Assembly: GCA_021812665.1 (NCBI GenBank)
Contig: JAKAMX010000002.1
Location: 1 to 28,425, forward strand
Reading direction: 5' to 3'
Source of the DNA: a bacterium
GTDB lineage: Bacteria; Patescibacteriota; Minisyncoccia; Phycocordibacterales; UBA1550
Length of the DNA stretch: 28,425 nt
Part shown: positions 1 through 7,329 of the stretch, piece after piece
Numbering within the stretch: position 1 is the stretch's first letter
How the letters are laid out: each line of letters opens with the position of its first letter
Translations under genes and position numbers: made by a program
The notes under the pieces: model-generated
The model's database searches: none
Told to the model about the DNA's origin: nothing
What the model saw: the letters and a program-made list of their open reading frames with translations, nothing else

Positions 1-684
1 CTTGCACTCTTTCTTCTCGTAGAGACAAACACAATGTTGAGCACTCGCGCGGTGAGCCTCAATCCATTTACGCCGCTTAAGCGTGCAATAAAGAATCAAT
101 CATTGAGAATAAATTATTTAGCATGGTTCCTTTTTGGGCTTGCTATTGCGAATTATCAAAGTGTGTTTTCGCTGTATTTCCGTGATGTTTTTGGTTTTAA
201 CGAGCTAAATGTAGGAGTGATCTTTGGTTTGACGGGGATCGTTATCGCTTTGAATCAGGGATTTGCTATGAAACACCTGTGGCTTAAATTTTTTAAGGAA
301 CCAATATTGGAGTTGTGCATGCTGGCTATTTTTGCGTCTGGTTTCTTTTTGTTAAGTTCAAGTATTTTGTTCGTTGTTGGTATTGCGTTACTTCTTACTA
401 CTTTTGGACAATCAATTTTACGTGTAGTTATGACCAGCCAGGTGGTCGGTGTTTCTCCAAAAGATCAACGGGGGGAAGCGCTCGGGATCATGTCGTCGAT
501 TACTTCCTTGAGTATGATGGTTGGACCTGTTTTAGCAGGATTTATGTACGAGAGCAACAATACAATTCCATTTTATTTTGGCGCTCTTTGTTTGTTGGTC
601 GCGTTCTGGTTCTTGTACCAAAAACGAAAAGAACTTGAGGCGATGAGTTTGCCCGAGGATGTTGTTATGGAATCAATGATATAA
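1..684 (+). CDS. MFS transporter, C-terminal half (5' end outside window)
   Basis: The reading frame is open from base 1 to the TAA at 682-684, so the gene enters from the left edge and 227 residues are visible. The visible part has about six hydrophobic segments, fitting helices 7-12 of a 12-helix major facilitator. The cytoplasmic stretch around residues 150-180 (SPKDQRGEALGIMSS, then SMMVGPVLAG) matches the drug-efflux/TetA-like pattern in the second half of MFS proteins. The role would be proton-coupled export or uptake of a small molecule in the inner membrane; substrate cannot be told. An internal ATG at 34 exists but lies in mid-protein, so it is not the start. The -10 box of the next gene overlaps this stop codon. 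Confidence 0.85.
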   Translation, partial: LALFLLVETNTMLSTRAVSLNPFTPLKRAIKNQSLRINYLAWFLFGLAIANYQSVFSLYFRDVFGFNELNVGVIFGLTGIVIALNQGFAMKHLWLKFFKEPILELCMLAIFASGFFLLSSSILFVVGIALLLTTFGQSILRVVMTSQVVGVSPKDQRGEALGIMSSITSLSMMVGPVLAGFMYESNNTIPFYFGALCLLVAFWFLYQKRKELEAMSLPEDVVMESMI

Positions 685-685
685 T
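680..685 (+). promoter_or_regulatory. -10 box for the 692 gene (leaderless)
   Basis: A perfect TATAAT overlaps the stop codon of the upstream transporter and ends 6 bases before the ATG at 692, so transcription would begin at or next to the start codon. No convincing -35 is seen at normal spacing. Confidence 0.5.
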
Positions 686-691
686 AGTGAC

Positions 692-1282
692 ATGAATAAA
701 AATCAAATACTCGCTGCAGGGGCTGTTCTATTGTTACTCGTTGGTCTTGGGAGTTTCAGGTTTTTCCGTTCTCCTAGCGGTACCAGCAACACAGCACCGC
801 TGCCAGCATTGTTCGATGTAAAAAATATGTCATATGTTGTGGGGAGCGAAACATTCAAACTTGTAGACGGTGTTGCGACAAAGGAATACGCTCCTGGCTC
901 TGCTATCAAAAACAAACTCAGATTATTTGGTGATCCCGTGTACGGCGATCTTGATGGCGACGGAGATACTGATGCTGCGGTTCTGCTCCAAAATGAACCA
1001 GGAGGAAGCGGCACATTCTACTATGCAGCACTCGTGATCAATAATGGCGGGTCAACCTATACGCCAACAAAGGCGATGCTTCTCGGTGATCGTATTGCTC
1101 CACAAGTTATCGAGATCCGCGATGGGCGCGCTGGTTATTTTTTCGCAGAAAGAAGGGCAAATGAACCAATGAGCACACCACCTTCATGGGGTAGAAGTGT
1201 TTTAGTTCATTATGATAAAAAGACTGGTGACATCGGTGAGTGGGTAAAAGGATTTGAGGGTGAATCGAATCTTCCCAAATAG
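692..1282 (+). CDS. Membrane-anchored protein of unknown function with a DxDxDGDxD-like motif
   Basis: 196 residues. Residues 7-25 form one hydrophobic helix (LAAGAVLLLLVGLGSFRFF), a signal anchor, followed by a Ser/Thr/Pro-rich linker and an extracytoplasmic domain. Around residues 88-95 the run GDLDGDGDTDAAVL resembles the acidic calcium-binding loop of FG-GAP/integrin-like or dockerin-like proteins, then aromatic/glycine-rich beta-like sequence. I do not recognise a named family. There is no Shine-Dalgarno; a TATAAT ends 6 bases upstream. The next gene starts 3 bases after this stop, so the two are probably co-transcribed. A role at the cell surface is an inference from the anchor only. 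Confidence 0.75.
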   Translation: MNKNQILAAGAVLLLLVGLGSFRFFRSPSGTSNTAPLPALFDVKNMSYVVGSETFKLVDGVATKEYAPGSAIKNKLRLFGDPVYGDLDGDGDTDAAVLLQNEPGGSGTFYYAALVINNGGSTYTPTKAMLLGDRIAPQVIEIRDGRAGYFFAERRANEPMSTPPSWGRSVLVHYDKKTGDIGEWVKGFEGESNLPK

Positions 1283-1285
1283 CAA

Positions 1286-1519
1286 ATGGAAGAGATTATT
1301 TTCCACATAAAAAGTAAAACACTGATTCGAAAGTTGGTGGGCGTCATCATGATCCTGCTGGGTTTTGTGCTGCACCTCATACCGCTAGTTCCTGGATCGT
1401 GGGCAATCATTATCGGACTTGAAATTCTCGGCATTCGCCTTCTTGTGCAGGATTTATTGAAGAAATGGGTTAAGGATTCAAAACATGCGCCAGGTTGGAT
1501 AAAAAAGCGCCTTAGATAA
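1286..1519 (+). CDS. Small two-helix membrane protein, PGPGW-like
   Basis: 77 residues. Two hydrophobic segments (about residues 15-32 and 38-55) flank LIPLVPGSWAIIIGLEILG, which resembles the PLPGPGW...GLAILG signature of the small 'PGPGW' transmembrane family; the match is partial (PGSW in place of PGPGW). The C-terminus is strongly basic (ending IKKRLR) and should be cytoplasmic. It begins 3 bases after the previous stop and has no Shine-Dalgarno, so it is most likely translated by coupling. Function of the family is not known to me. Confidence 0.7.
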   Translation: MEEIIFHIKSKTLIRKLVGVIMILLGFVLHLIPLVPGSWAIIIGLEILGIRLLVQDLLKKWVKDSKHAPGWIKKRLR

Positions 1520-1530
1520 AACGAGTTTTA

Positions 1531-1558
1531 TTGTGAACACCAATATTCTTGCTATACT
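1531..1558 (+). promoter_or_regulatory. Promoter of the oxidoreductase-kinase gene, leaderless
   Basis: TTGTGA at 1531-1536, 16-base spacer, TATACT at 1553-1558. The ATG at 1565 lies 6 bases after the -10 box, placing the transcription start on or beside the start codon. This fixes the start choice. Confidence 0.6.
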
Positions 1559-1564
1559 TTCAAA

Positions 1565-3823
1565 ATGGAGCTGATTGAGAAAATACAAAATCGCACGCAT
1601 CTTGCAAAACTTGTTTCAAAAAAGGAGATTGCGAGCGATACCCATGAATTGGTTTTTGAGCTTGAGTATAAAATGGATTATCGACCGGGGCAGTATGTGT
1701 GGGTAGAGATCCCACATCTGATCGTACCTGATATTCATGGCAATAGACGAGCATTTTCGATAACGAGCATCCCTGATGCAACGAATAGCATCACTATTGT
1801 TTTCCGCAGCTCTCCGTCTGGATACAATCAGTCGCTGCGGTCTGCTGTTGCTGGCGACGAATTCAACGTTATTGGTCCATTTGGTGACGCTTTTTGCTTC
1901 CCTGATGACCCGGAGGTTCCGCTTATACTCATTGGTGGAGGAGTTGGTGTAGCGCCCTTTTTAAGTCTGGTGAGGTATGCGGCGCGAGAAAAAATACACA
2001 GAAATATCTCTTTGTTTGTGCTCAATAAATCTGACGATCGTTTGTTCTACGGCGAAGAACTAAGGAATTACAATGATTCACCATCGATAAAAACAAAAAC
2101 TCTCTCAAAGACATTTGAGTATGGCGACATTGAAGACTTTGTTGGGCTCGGTCATGCCCTGGTGTACGTATCAGGCCCACAGGGCTTTGTGGATCTGGTA
2201 CACACCACGCTAAAAACAAGAGGTGTTTTTGAATATCAATTTCATTTTGAGCATATTTATCCCAGCACCTCTATCGACGTAGAACTCATACAGCTTTTTT
2301 CAGAAGGGAAACCAAAGATCGAGCCGAGCGAATCACTGCTTTCTCGTCAGCACATGATGCTGACATACGAACTCGTAAATGCGACGGCAACTCATACGGT
2401 AGTGACCGATATCCGTGGGCGAATAGTTTTTGCAAATAAAGCAGCGCAAGATATTACTGGCTATACACTTGAGGAAATGCTTGGTAACACACCACGATTG
2501 TGGGGTGGGCTCATGCCGAAGGAGTTTTATAAAACACTCTGGGAGACCAAGCTCCGTGGGGAAATATTTAGTGGAGAAATCGTTAATAGGAGAAAAAACG
2601 GAGAGATCTACATTGCAGCAGCGCATATTTCACCAATAAAAAATGAAAATCAAGAAGTCGTTGGCTTCATTGGATCTGAGGAAGATATTACTGAGGTTCG
2701 AAAGTCAGAGCAAAAGGCAAACGAGAATGAGGAGCGATTTGTTCAACTAACTGAAAAAATTCCTGAAGTATATTGGATCATCGAGTTCGATCCGAAAGAA
2801 AAGGTGGTTTACGCAAGTCCTGCATTTGAGCAGGTGTGGGGCGTCCCTCGCTCAGCGCTCTATGAGAATTGGCATGTGTGGATAGACCACATTCACCCTG
2901 AGGACCGTCAGAAAGTGATGGATACTTTCAAATTATTTCTTGGGGGAAAATCTGCCTTCAGTTTAGACTTCCGCGTGTTGCAACCGGGCGGTAAAACTTT
3001 GATCGTTCATGCGCAGGCAGACAAAGCACTTGATGAGCACAAGCATATTATGCGCGTTGTCGGCGTCGCTCGGGACATTACCAAGGAAAAGACGATTGAC
3101 CAAGAAAAGTCAGAATTTGTTTCCTTTGCTTCGCATCAACTCAAGACGCCGATCACTGCAACACGATGGAATATCGAAACGTTGCTTGCTGGGAAATATG
3201 GACAACTGTCGCCAAAACAACTTGAGGTGATGCGTGGTATTTTAACAATGAACACCCGTATTGACGAGCTTATTAGTAACCTGCTCAACATCTCACGTAT
3301 CGAGCAAGGAGTGTTTTTGATCGATCCTGCACCAATAGATTTTACAAAAGTATGTGATGAGGTTTTGCTTGAGATGGGCCCCTATGTCGAAAAACGCGGG
3401 CATACTCTCACGAAGAACTTTCAGGGAAACTTGCCACAAGTTTCCGCTGATGCGAAGCTGCTTCGTATCGTCTTCCAGAATTTTATTTCAAACGCGATCA
3501 AGTACACGCACGAACACGGTAAAATAACCGTTTCCCTCAAGGTTGAAGGAAGCGACATTGTTTTCAGTGTTGCGAACGATGGTGCGCCTATCCCTGAAGC
3601 AGATCAGGAAAAAATCTTTGGAAAAATGTTCCGAGCAAGTAATGCTCCTGAGCAGGATCCGGGCGGAACGGGACTTGGTCTCTATATCGTTAAGCAAATT
3701 CTAGAAAATGCGGGAGGCAGAGTCGGTTTCTCCTCGAAGCCAGGACAAGATACCATCTTTTTTGCCACCGTTCCGCTTTCAGGAATGATACGCAAAGAAG
3801 GAACAAAATCACTTTCAAATTAA
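1565..3823 (+). CDS. Fusion of flavin/NAD oxidoreductase, two PAS domains and histidine kinase
   Basis: 752 residues, no transmembrane helix, so cytoplasmic. Residues 1-235 look like a ferredoxin-NADP+ reductase module: YRPGQYVWV (39-47) and the FAD-binding RAFSITS (62-68), then the NAD-binding GGGVGVAPFL (124-133) and SGPQGFVD (203-210). PAS 1 spans about 268-380 and PAS 2 about 390-508, each ending in a typical DIT linker (374-376, 504-506). The HisKA domain has FASHQLKTPIT with phosphoacceptor His524. The HATPase domain shows the N box (NFISNAIKY, 639-647), G1 (NDG, 671-673) and G2 (GGTGLGLYIV, 700-709). All kinase residues look intact. The likely job is sensing redox or electron flow through the flavin module and autophosphorylating; that is inference. 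No response regulator lies in the window. A terminator follows directly. Confidence 0.9.
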   Translation: MELIEKIQNRTHLAKLVSKKEIASDTHELVFELEYKMDYRPGQYVWVEIPHLIVPDIHGNRRAFSITSIPDATNSITIVFRSSPSGYNQSLRSAVAGDEFNVIGPFGDAFCFPDDPEVPLILIGGGVGVAPFLSLVRYAAREKIHRNISLFVLNKSDDRLFYGEELRNYNDSPSIKTKTLSKTFEYGDIEDFVGLGHALVYVSGPQGFVDLVHTTLKTRGVFEYQFHFEHIYPSTSIDVELIQLFSEGKPKIEPSESLLSRQHMMLTYELVNATATHTVVTDIRGRIVFANKAAQDITGYTLEEMLGNTPRLWGGLMPKEFYKTLWETKLRGEIFSGEIVNRRKNGEIYIAAAHISPIKNENQEVVGFIGSEEDITEVRKSEQKANENEERFVQLTEKIPEVYWIIEFDPKEKVVYASPAFEQVWGVPRSALYENWHVWIDHIHPEDRQKVMDTFKLFLGGKSAFSLDFRVLQPGGKTLIVHAQADKALDEHKHIMRVVGVARDITKEKTIDQEKSEFVSFASHQLKTPITATRWNIETLLAGKYGQLSPKQLEVMRGILTMNTRIDELISNLLNISRIEQGVFLIDPAPIDFTKVCDEVLLEMGPYVEKRGHTLTKNFQGNLPQVSADAKLLRIVFQNFISNAIKYTHEHGKITVSLKVEGSDIVFSVANDGAPIPEADQEKIFGKMFRASNAPEQDPGGTGLGLYIVKQILENAGGRVGFSSKPGQDTIFFATVPLSGMIRKEGTKSLSN

Positions 3824-3827
3824 TTAA

Positions 3828-3851
3828 AAAGCCCCGTTATCTGGGGGCTTT
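3828..3851. terminator. Bidirectional hairpin terminator
   Basis: AAAGCCCC (3828-3835) pairs with GGGGCTTT (3844-3851). It lies between convergent genes. Read on the minus strand it is followed by a good T-run, so it mainly ends the 3863-4282 gene; on plus the T-run is weaker. Confidence 0.75.
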
Positions 3852-3862
3852 GGTTTTCGGGC

Positions 3863-4282
3863 TTATTTAATGAGATAGAAGCTGGGTACGCACACGCCGC
3901 CGAGTCGAAGGGGGATGCCGGCCTCGCGGAACCTCCTGTTGAGGTGCTGGCGGATCGCAGTAAATATTTGATTCGTGTCGTTTTCGTCCAGCATTTCGTC
4001 TGGCTCATTTCCTTTGGCGTCGACAAGACGAACCTTCATAAAAATGAGGTTGTCCTTGGGGTCGAGGGAAAGGCGAATTTTGTCCGTCATGATCCGCAGG
4101 TAAGCAGATTCATTGTATTTTTCAGCCGCTTTGGCGCAGTGCGGCCTACACGTGTCGGCGATGACCTTGATACTGCCTCCGAGAGCGGTTTCACTTTCTC
4201 GAATGAGGCCTTGTGTCTCGCTGCGTTTTTTACTGACCGAGCGAATCTCGGTGAGCGCACCCTGAAGATCTATGGTGGGCAC
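3863..4282 (-). CDS. Orphan hypothetical protein
   Basis: 139 residues starting with GTG at 4282. AAGGAG lies a few bases upstream, which decides this start. The N-terminal half (residues 1-80) is charged and helical-looking; DTCRPHCAKAAEKYNES contains two cysteines (CxxxC with an intervening His) and the C-terminal half has LIFMKVRLVDAKGNEPDEM and IPLRLGGVCVPSFYLI. No signal peptide or membrane segment. I do not recognise the family. It stands alone between a terminator and an untranslated stretch, is more GC-rich than the neighbouring kinase gene, and belongs to the set of Shine-Dalgarno-led islands in this window. Confidence 0.65.
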   Translation of the reverse strand: MPTIDLQGALTEIRSVSKKRSETQGLIRESETALGGSIKVIADTCRPHCAKAAEKYNESAYLRIMTDKIRLSLDPKDNLIFMKVRLVDAKGNEPDEMLDENDTNQIFTAIRQHLNRRFREAGIPLRLGGVCVPSFYLIK

Positions 4283-4390
4283 AAAACTCCTTATTAAGAT
4301 GTGTGATAGGGGAACTTCCGTGGATAAGTTATCACAATAACAAAAGCGTGTCGAGTAACCCTCGGCCCAGGAACTATTTATTAGTAGAGA

Positions 4391-4579
4391 TTAATTTTGT
4401 TTAAAAAACCAAGAAAACAAATAAACACCAGTAAGCGCAAATAGTGTCCACCAAAGCCAAGTAAGCTCTATGAGATAATTGTAAAAGTAAGTTCCCAAAA
4501 GTATACCCGCAGAAAGCAAACAGATCTTGAGAAGTGCCGCTTGCCACCACTTGAATGTCCAATCTTTAAAAATGGTCAT
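4391..4579 (-). CDS. Small two-helix membrane protein
   Basis: 62 residues; two hydrophobic segments (about 14-33 and 39-58) rich in Trp and Tyr, with short charged ends (MTIFKDWTFKWW at the N-terminus). It starts 16 bases after the VKOR stop and is therefore probably its operon partner. No family recognised; a helper of the adjacent disulfide-forming enzyme is possible but only suggested by position. Confidence 0.65.
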   Translation of the reverse strand: MTIFKDWTFKWWQAALLKICLLSAGILLGTYFYNYLIELTWLWWTLFALTGVYLFSWFFKQN

Positions 4580-4595
4580 GTTATATTCGTGTTAA

Positions 4596-4988
4596 TTAAA
4601 ACCAAACTGCCCAAAACATTACTGTGAAATTAATTGCTGAAACTACGCACCACGTGCAGAATGCGTTCAATACAAAACCCTGAACATACAAGAAATATGC
4701 AGAAAACAAAAAGCCAAATGTCACCACTGCTTGAATCGGCCAGAAAGGAATCATTCCTATTGAGAACAAATAAGTCATAACAAGGATCGCTGCATACATT
4801 GTAAATCCTGCGTATGAGTTTGGAATTCCAAACGTTTTGCTTTGTGGACTATGCTGAACGGTGTGACACCACTCTTTTGGAAAGAAAGGACAAGCGACAT
4901 CAGTACCCATGATCTTGTGATAAATTAAGTACAACGTATCCAGGATCCCAATTCCGCCAAACAGATACAAAATATTTATATTATTCAT
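4596..4988 (-). CDS. VKOR family thiol oxidoreductase
   Basis: 130 residues, four predicted transmembrane helices. The diagnostic residues are present: the loop pair Cys33 and Cys41 (VACPFFPKEWCHTVQHS), a Ser six residues later (Ser47), then FGIPNSYAGF, and the redox CxxC C111-T-W-C114 near the last helix. The spacing of Cys33, Cys41 and Ser47 equals that of vitamin K epoxide reductase homologues. In bacteria such proteins reoxidise a DsbA-like thioredoxin by passing electrons to quinone, so this one should drive disulfide formation outside the membrane. No fused thioredoxin domain and no DsbA gene is seen here. The ATG has no Shine-Dalgarno; TATAAT lies 9 bases upstream. Followed by a 62-residue membrane protein. 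Confidence 0.88.
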   Translation of the reverse strand: MNNINILYLFGGIGILDTLYLIYHKIMGTDVACPFFPKEWCHTVQHSPQSKTFGIPNSYAGFTMYAAILVMTYLFSIGMIPFWPIQAVVTFGFLFSAYFLYVQGFVLNAFCTWCVVSAINFTVMFWAVWF

Positions 4989-4997
4989 AATGCATTC

Positions 4998-5003
4998 ATT
5001 ATA
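4998..5003 (-). promoter_or_regulatory. -10 box of the VKOR gene
   Basis: TATAAT on the minus strand, ending 9 bases before the ATG, giving a leader of only two or three bases. The -35 is poor. Confidence 0.5.
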
Positions 5004-5037
5004 CCACCGTTGATTCCTTGCAATAACAGTAAATAAA

Positions 5038-5066
5038 AAAGCACTCCATTTGAGGTGGAGCGCTTT
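5038..5066 (-). terminator. Terminator of the serine protease gene
   Basis: Arms 5038-5048 and 5056-5066 pair (AAAGC and CTCCA with TGGAG and GCTTT, one mismatch); on the minus strand it runs into TTTTTTATTT. Confidence 0.75.
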
Positions 5067-5073
5067 AGTATAT

Positions 5074-5694
5074 TTACTTTAAACTGTCTGGTCTGCTTAC
5101 TTTTGTACTAATGTCCTTCGGCCTCCTCAATTCGAGGAATGTCCTCACTACATTCGCAGGGATGATGATGCCGTAGGGAAATCCATCGCCAGATTTTCCC
5201 TCGATGCCGCGCACAATGCCTACGAGCTCGCCGCTTGTGTTGTATGCGCCACCTCCTGAGTTACCAAAGAAAAGATGTGCATCTGTATATGCGGAGTTAT
5301 TTTCAATGGCTACAATTCGGCCACGGGAAACCATTCCTTTGTGTTCGAGTGGATTTCCTGTACACACGATTTCTTGATCGAGGGTTATACTCTGTGCAAC
5401 CTGTAATGCCGAAAGAGGTGGCGTGTCTGTTGCAAGGAGTGCAAGATCATTTTTAGGGTCAACCTTCACGACACGTGCGAGCTTACCGTTAATCTTCACT
5501 TCTGAGCCAGCATGAAGCACATGGAAGTTCGTCAAGACAAAGCCTGAGGACACAATGACACCTGTTCCATGGCCCTCACCCGTCTCGACTGCGACGTTCC
5601 TTGCAAGAAGTTTGTCGAGAGGTATTGCTTGCTTACCATTTGCGCTAAGGCCGAGCGTAGCAAGGATGACAACAAAAGCAACTAAATAGCGCAT
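5074..5694 (-). CDS. Exported trypsin-like serine protease
   Basis: 206 residues. Start at 5694 is set by AGGAGG five bases upstream; a longer frame to 5775 exists but would put the promoter inside the gene. Residues 1-20 are a signal peptide (MRYLVAFVVILATLGLSANG). The chymotrypsin-fold triad is complete: His58 in VLTNFHVL, Asp83 in KNDLALL and Ser146 in FGNSGGG. The fold resembles the protease domain of the DegP/HtrA group, but no PDZ domain follows; the usual family is about twice as long. It would cleave proteins outside the cytoplasmic membrane. It sits beside VKOR, in its own unit with promoter and terminator. Confidence 0.88.
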   Translation of the reverse strand: MRYLVAFVVILATLGLSANGKQAIPLDKLLARNVAVETGEGHGTGVIVSSGFVLTNFHVLHAGSEVKINGKLARVVKVDPKNDLALLATDTPPLSALQVAQSITLDQEIVCTGNPLEHKGMVSRGRIVAIENNSAYTDAHLFFGNSGGGAYNTSGELVGIVRGIEGKSGDGFPYGIIIPANVVRTFLELRRPKDISTKVSRPDSLK

Positions 5695-5698
5695 GGCG

Positions 5699-5704
5699 CC
5701 TCCT
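5699..5704 (-). promoter_or_regulatory. Strong Shine-Dalgarno of the protease gene
   Basis: AGGAGG on the minus strand, separated by GCGCC from the ATG at 5694. It is one of the strongest ribosome binding sites in the window and decides the start. Confidence 0.7.
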
Positions 5705-5739
5705 GTGTGAGTGCTTGTTGGGGGACAGTTTCTAGGGAA

Positions 5740-5767
5740 ATAGTAACCCTTTTCTATCTTTTTGCAA
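5740..5767 (-). promoter_or_regulatory. Promoter of the serine protease gene
   Basis: On the minus strand TTGCAA (5762-5767), 16-base spacer, TACTAT (5740-5745), giving a leader of roughly 40 bases before the ATG at 5694. Confidence 0.5.
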
Positions 5768-5777
5768 TCACGCAATC

Positions 5778-6329
5778 TTATCGTGCTGTTTTAACAAAAC
5801 AAGATCGGCAAACTGGCTCGTACCCGAATGTCCCATCGTCTGGAATCACAGGTGGCATACCTTCGGTGACGGGAACGCCTTTGTCATACACTTGGGTGTG
5901 TGTTGCTGAGATCTTTTTGCAGTCATTGCATACTGCTCTTTTATATCGAACTTCAGTTGGGCCAAGTTCAAGTAGCCTGCGAACAGTGGTGAACATCTCG
6001 CCTTTATAGTCCATATCAAGCCCAGAGACAACAACCTCTTTCCCGTTCGCGAGTGCCTGCTCAATGTGCGCGACTTCTTTTGGGTCAAACATGTGGATTT
6101 CATCGATGCCGACCACTGAGAAGTCGCTATCTCCAATGTGTGCGAGCGATTCAACTTTTTCAGCATCCAAAAAAAGTCCGCTTCGTGACTCTATTCCTTC
6201 GTCGCGAACATTTCTTTTTGGTTGATACAGCGCGTATTTGGTATTTGAATATTTAAGAGGGGAGAAAAAACTAATGAGATCAAATGATTTGCCGCTTTTC
6301 ATCGGGCCTAAAATGACAGTGAGTTTCAT
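5778..6329 (-). CDS. tdk: Thymidine kinase (type II)
   Basis: 183 residues from the ATG at 6329. It phosphorylates deoxythymidine with ATP, a salvage step in the cytoplasm. Walker A is GPMKSGKS (8-15); DEIHMF (76-81) carries the Walker B aspartate and the catalytic glutamate; the lasso zinc site is Cys134, Cys137, Cys174 and Cys177; GYEPVC matches the thymidine-binding loop region. Length agrees with the family (about 190). The frame extends upstream to 6374, but TATAAT 7 bases before 6329 makes the shorter, leaderless start far more likely. A salvage kinase suits an organism that imports nucleosides. Confidence 0.93.
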   Translation of the reverse strand: MKLTVILGPMKSGKSFDLISFFSPLKYSNTKYALYQPKRNVRDEGIESRSGLFLDAEKVESLAHIGDSDFSVVGIDEIHMFDPKEVAHIEQALANGKEVVVSGLDMDYKGEMFTTVRRLLELGPTEVRYKRAVCNDCKKISATHTQVYDKGVPVTEGMPPVIPDDGTFGYEPVCRSCFVKTAR

Positions 6330-6336
6330 GACTATG

Positions 6337-6342
6337 ATTATA
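6337..6342 (-). promoter_or_regulatory. -10 box of tdk (leaderless)
   Basis: Perfect TATAAT on the minus strand, 7 bases before the ATG at 6329. The -35 is poorly defined because a terminator sits just upstream. Confidence 0.55.
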
Positions 6343-6364
6343 ACGTAATTCTGCATTCTATAAA

Positions 6365-6388
6365 AAAGCCCCACATAAGCGGGGCTTT
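6365..6388 (-). terminator. Terminator after the guanylate kinase homologue
   Basis: AAAGCCCC (6365-6372) and GGGGCTTT (6381-6388) pair; on the minus strand the hairpin ends in TTTTTT. It separates gmk from tdk. Confidence 0.75.
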
Positions 6389-6398
6389 GGGCATTGTG

Positions 6399-6971
6399 TT
6401 AACGACGGATGGCTGCAAGAATTTCATTGGCAGCTGCCTCGGCGACATCATCGTTCTTGACGAATGTATATTCGATTTCCGAGAGACGGGCCTCCATGAG
6501 CCAGTGTTTGGCTTGTGTGAGGCGTAGTTTAATATCTTCGTCTTTGTCGCCGCGCAACCGTAGTCGTCGCTCGAGCTCTTCTCGCGAAGGCGGTTCGATA
6601 AAGAACGGCTGGTATGAGGCGAGCAGGCCGCGCTCACGCAGGAACCTGACGAGCAAGGGAATGACGCTGGGAACCAGAATCATTATGCCCATCGAGCCCT
6701 GGATCGAAAACACGTCTTCGATCGATGCGGCCGATGTTCCGTAGTTTGTTCCACCATGTTCGGCGGTCCAAAGAAACATTTTCCTGTTGACCATTGCCTG
6801 GAACTCCGCCTGTGAGACGTAGCAGTATTCGCCAGGCAGGTCGTTGTGCCGTCGCTCTCTCGTGGTATAACTTGAAATCATTCGAGCAGAACGTCTTTGT
6901 GAGAGAATCTCTCCTGCAATCGTGGTCTTTCCCGCGCCAGATGGGCCGGTAAGGCTGATCAAGTTGATCAT
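6399..6971 (-). CDS. gmk: Guanylate kinase homologue
   Basis: 190 residues, the normal length. It would convert GMP or dGMP to the diphosphate with ATP. P-loop GPSGAGKT is at residues 9-16, the nucleotide-binding SYTTRERR at about 34-41 corresponds to the usual STTRxxR, GEYCYVSQAEF follows as in the GMP-binding domain, then NYGTSAASIEDVF, and the lid region LERRLRLRGDKDEDIKLRL. The central strand that normally reads LEIDxQGA is replaced by MILVPSVIPLL, so it is a divergent member. The start is set by AAAGGAG six bases upstream of the ATG at 6971. A TTGACA on the minus strand (7032-7037) is a possible -35 but the -10 is weak. It has its own terminator and higher GC than the nearby tdk. Confidence 0.75.
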   Translation of the reverse strand: MINLISLTGPSGAGKTTIAGEILSQRRSARMISSYTTRERRHNDLPGEYCYVSQAEFQAMVNRKMFLWTAEHGGTNYGTSAASIEDVFSIQGSMGIMILVPSVIPLLVRFLRERGLLASYQPFFIEPPSREELERRLRLRGDKDEDIKLRLTQAKHWLMEARLSEIEYTFVKNDDVAEAAANEILAAIRR

Positions 6972-7052
6972 GTATGACTCCTTTTAGACAAGGGGAACGT
7001 CTGGCGCTATCCTCCTATTTATTCGGTGTTATGTCAAGGCTGTGGTGGTTGT

Positions 7053-7081
7053 TTTACAATTTAAATCATATCTGGTAGACT
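7053..7081 (+). promoter_or_regulatory. Promoter of tRNA-Asn
   Basis: TTTACA (7053-7058), 17-base spacer, TAGACT (7076-7081). Predicted start about 7088, five bases before the mature tRNA. Confidence 0.6.
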
Positions 7082-7092
7082 AGCTTTCGTAT

Positions 7093-7164
7093 TCCGGTGT
7101 AGCTCAGTGGTAGAGCAGTGCGCTGTTAACGCATTGGTCGTAGGTTCGAATCCTACCGCCGGAG
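7093..7164 (+). tRNA. tRNA-Asn (GTT)
   Basis: A complete 72-base cloverleaf up to the discriminator. Acceptor TCCGGTG pairs with CGCCGGA (one G-U), D arm GCTC...GAGC, anticodon stem GTGCG/CGCAT around loop CTGTTAA (anticodon GTT), T arm GTAGG/CCTAC with loop TTCGAAT. The discriminator base is G, as expected for Asn. The 3' CCA is not encoded (CAA follows), so it must be added by the CCA enzyme. Confidence 0.97.
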
Positions 7165-7167
7165 CAA

Positions 7168-7209
7168 AATATAAAAACCTGGGGCACATCCCCAGGTTTT
7201 TATATTTTT
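7168..7209 (+). terminator. Terminator of tRNA-Asn
   Basis: A 17-base-pair perfect hairpin: arm 7168-7184, loop CACAT, arm 7190-7206, containing ACCTGGGG/CCCCAGGT and flanked by A and T runs. It could work on both strands. Confidence 0.85.
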
Positions 7210-7210
7210 A

Positions 7211-7329
7211 CCGGCGGTAGGATTCGAAAGTGAGTGCGAGTACCCATTTAGCAAAATGAGTCGCGCGAACAGGGCCGAGCGGATCGAGGAGTGACGACGA
7301 CGAGAGAGCACTCGGCAGAATCCTACCGC
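7211..7329. repeat. tRNA-Asn-derived inverted-repeat element
   Basis: Bases 7211-7228 are the exact reverse complement of the tRNA 3' part 7144-7161 (18 bases). Bases 7318-7329 repeat tRNA bases 7147-7158 (GAATCCTACCGC) in the direct sense. Together they form an inverted repeat, 7214-7225 with 7318-7329, enclosing a second pair GAGTGC (7232-7237)/GCACTC (7308-7313) and an inner hairpin CATTT (7245-7249)/AAATG (7254-7258). The inside is GC-rich and purine-rich with no gene. Further on, GAATTT (7342-7347) and AAATTC (7369-7374) also pair. It may be a small mobile or structured element that uses the tRNA end; no integrase is present. Confidence 0.6.

Noticed and set aside
4319..4330. DnaA-box-like CGTGGATAA upstream of the 3863-4282 gene.
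   Set aside because: One mismatch from consensus and isolated, with no cluster of boxes; no sign of an origin.
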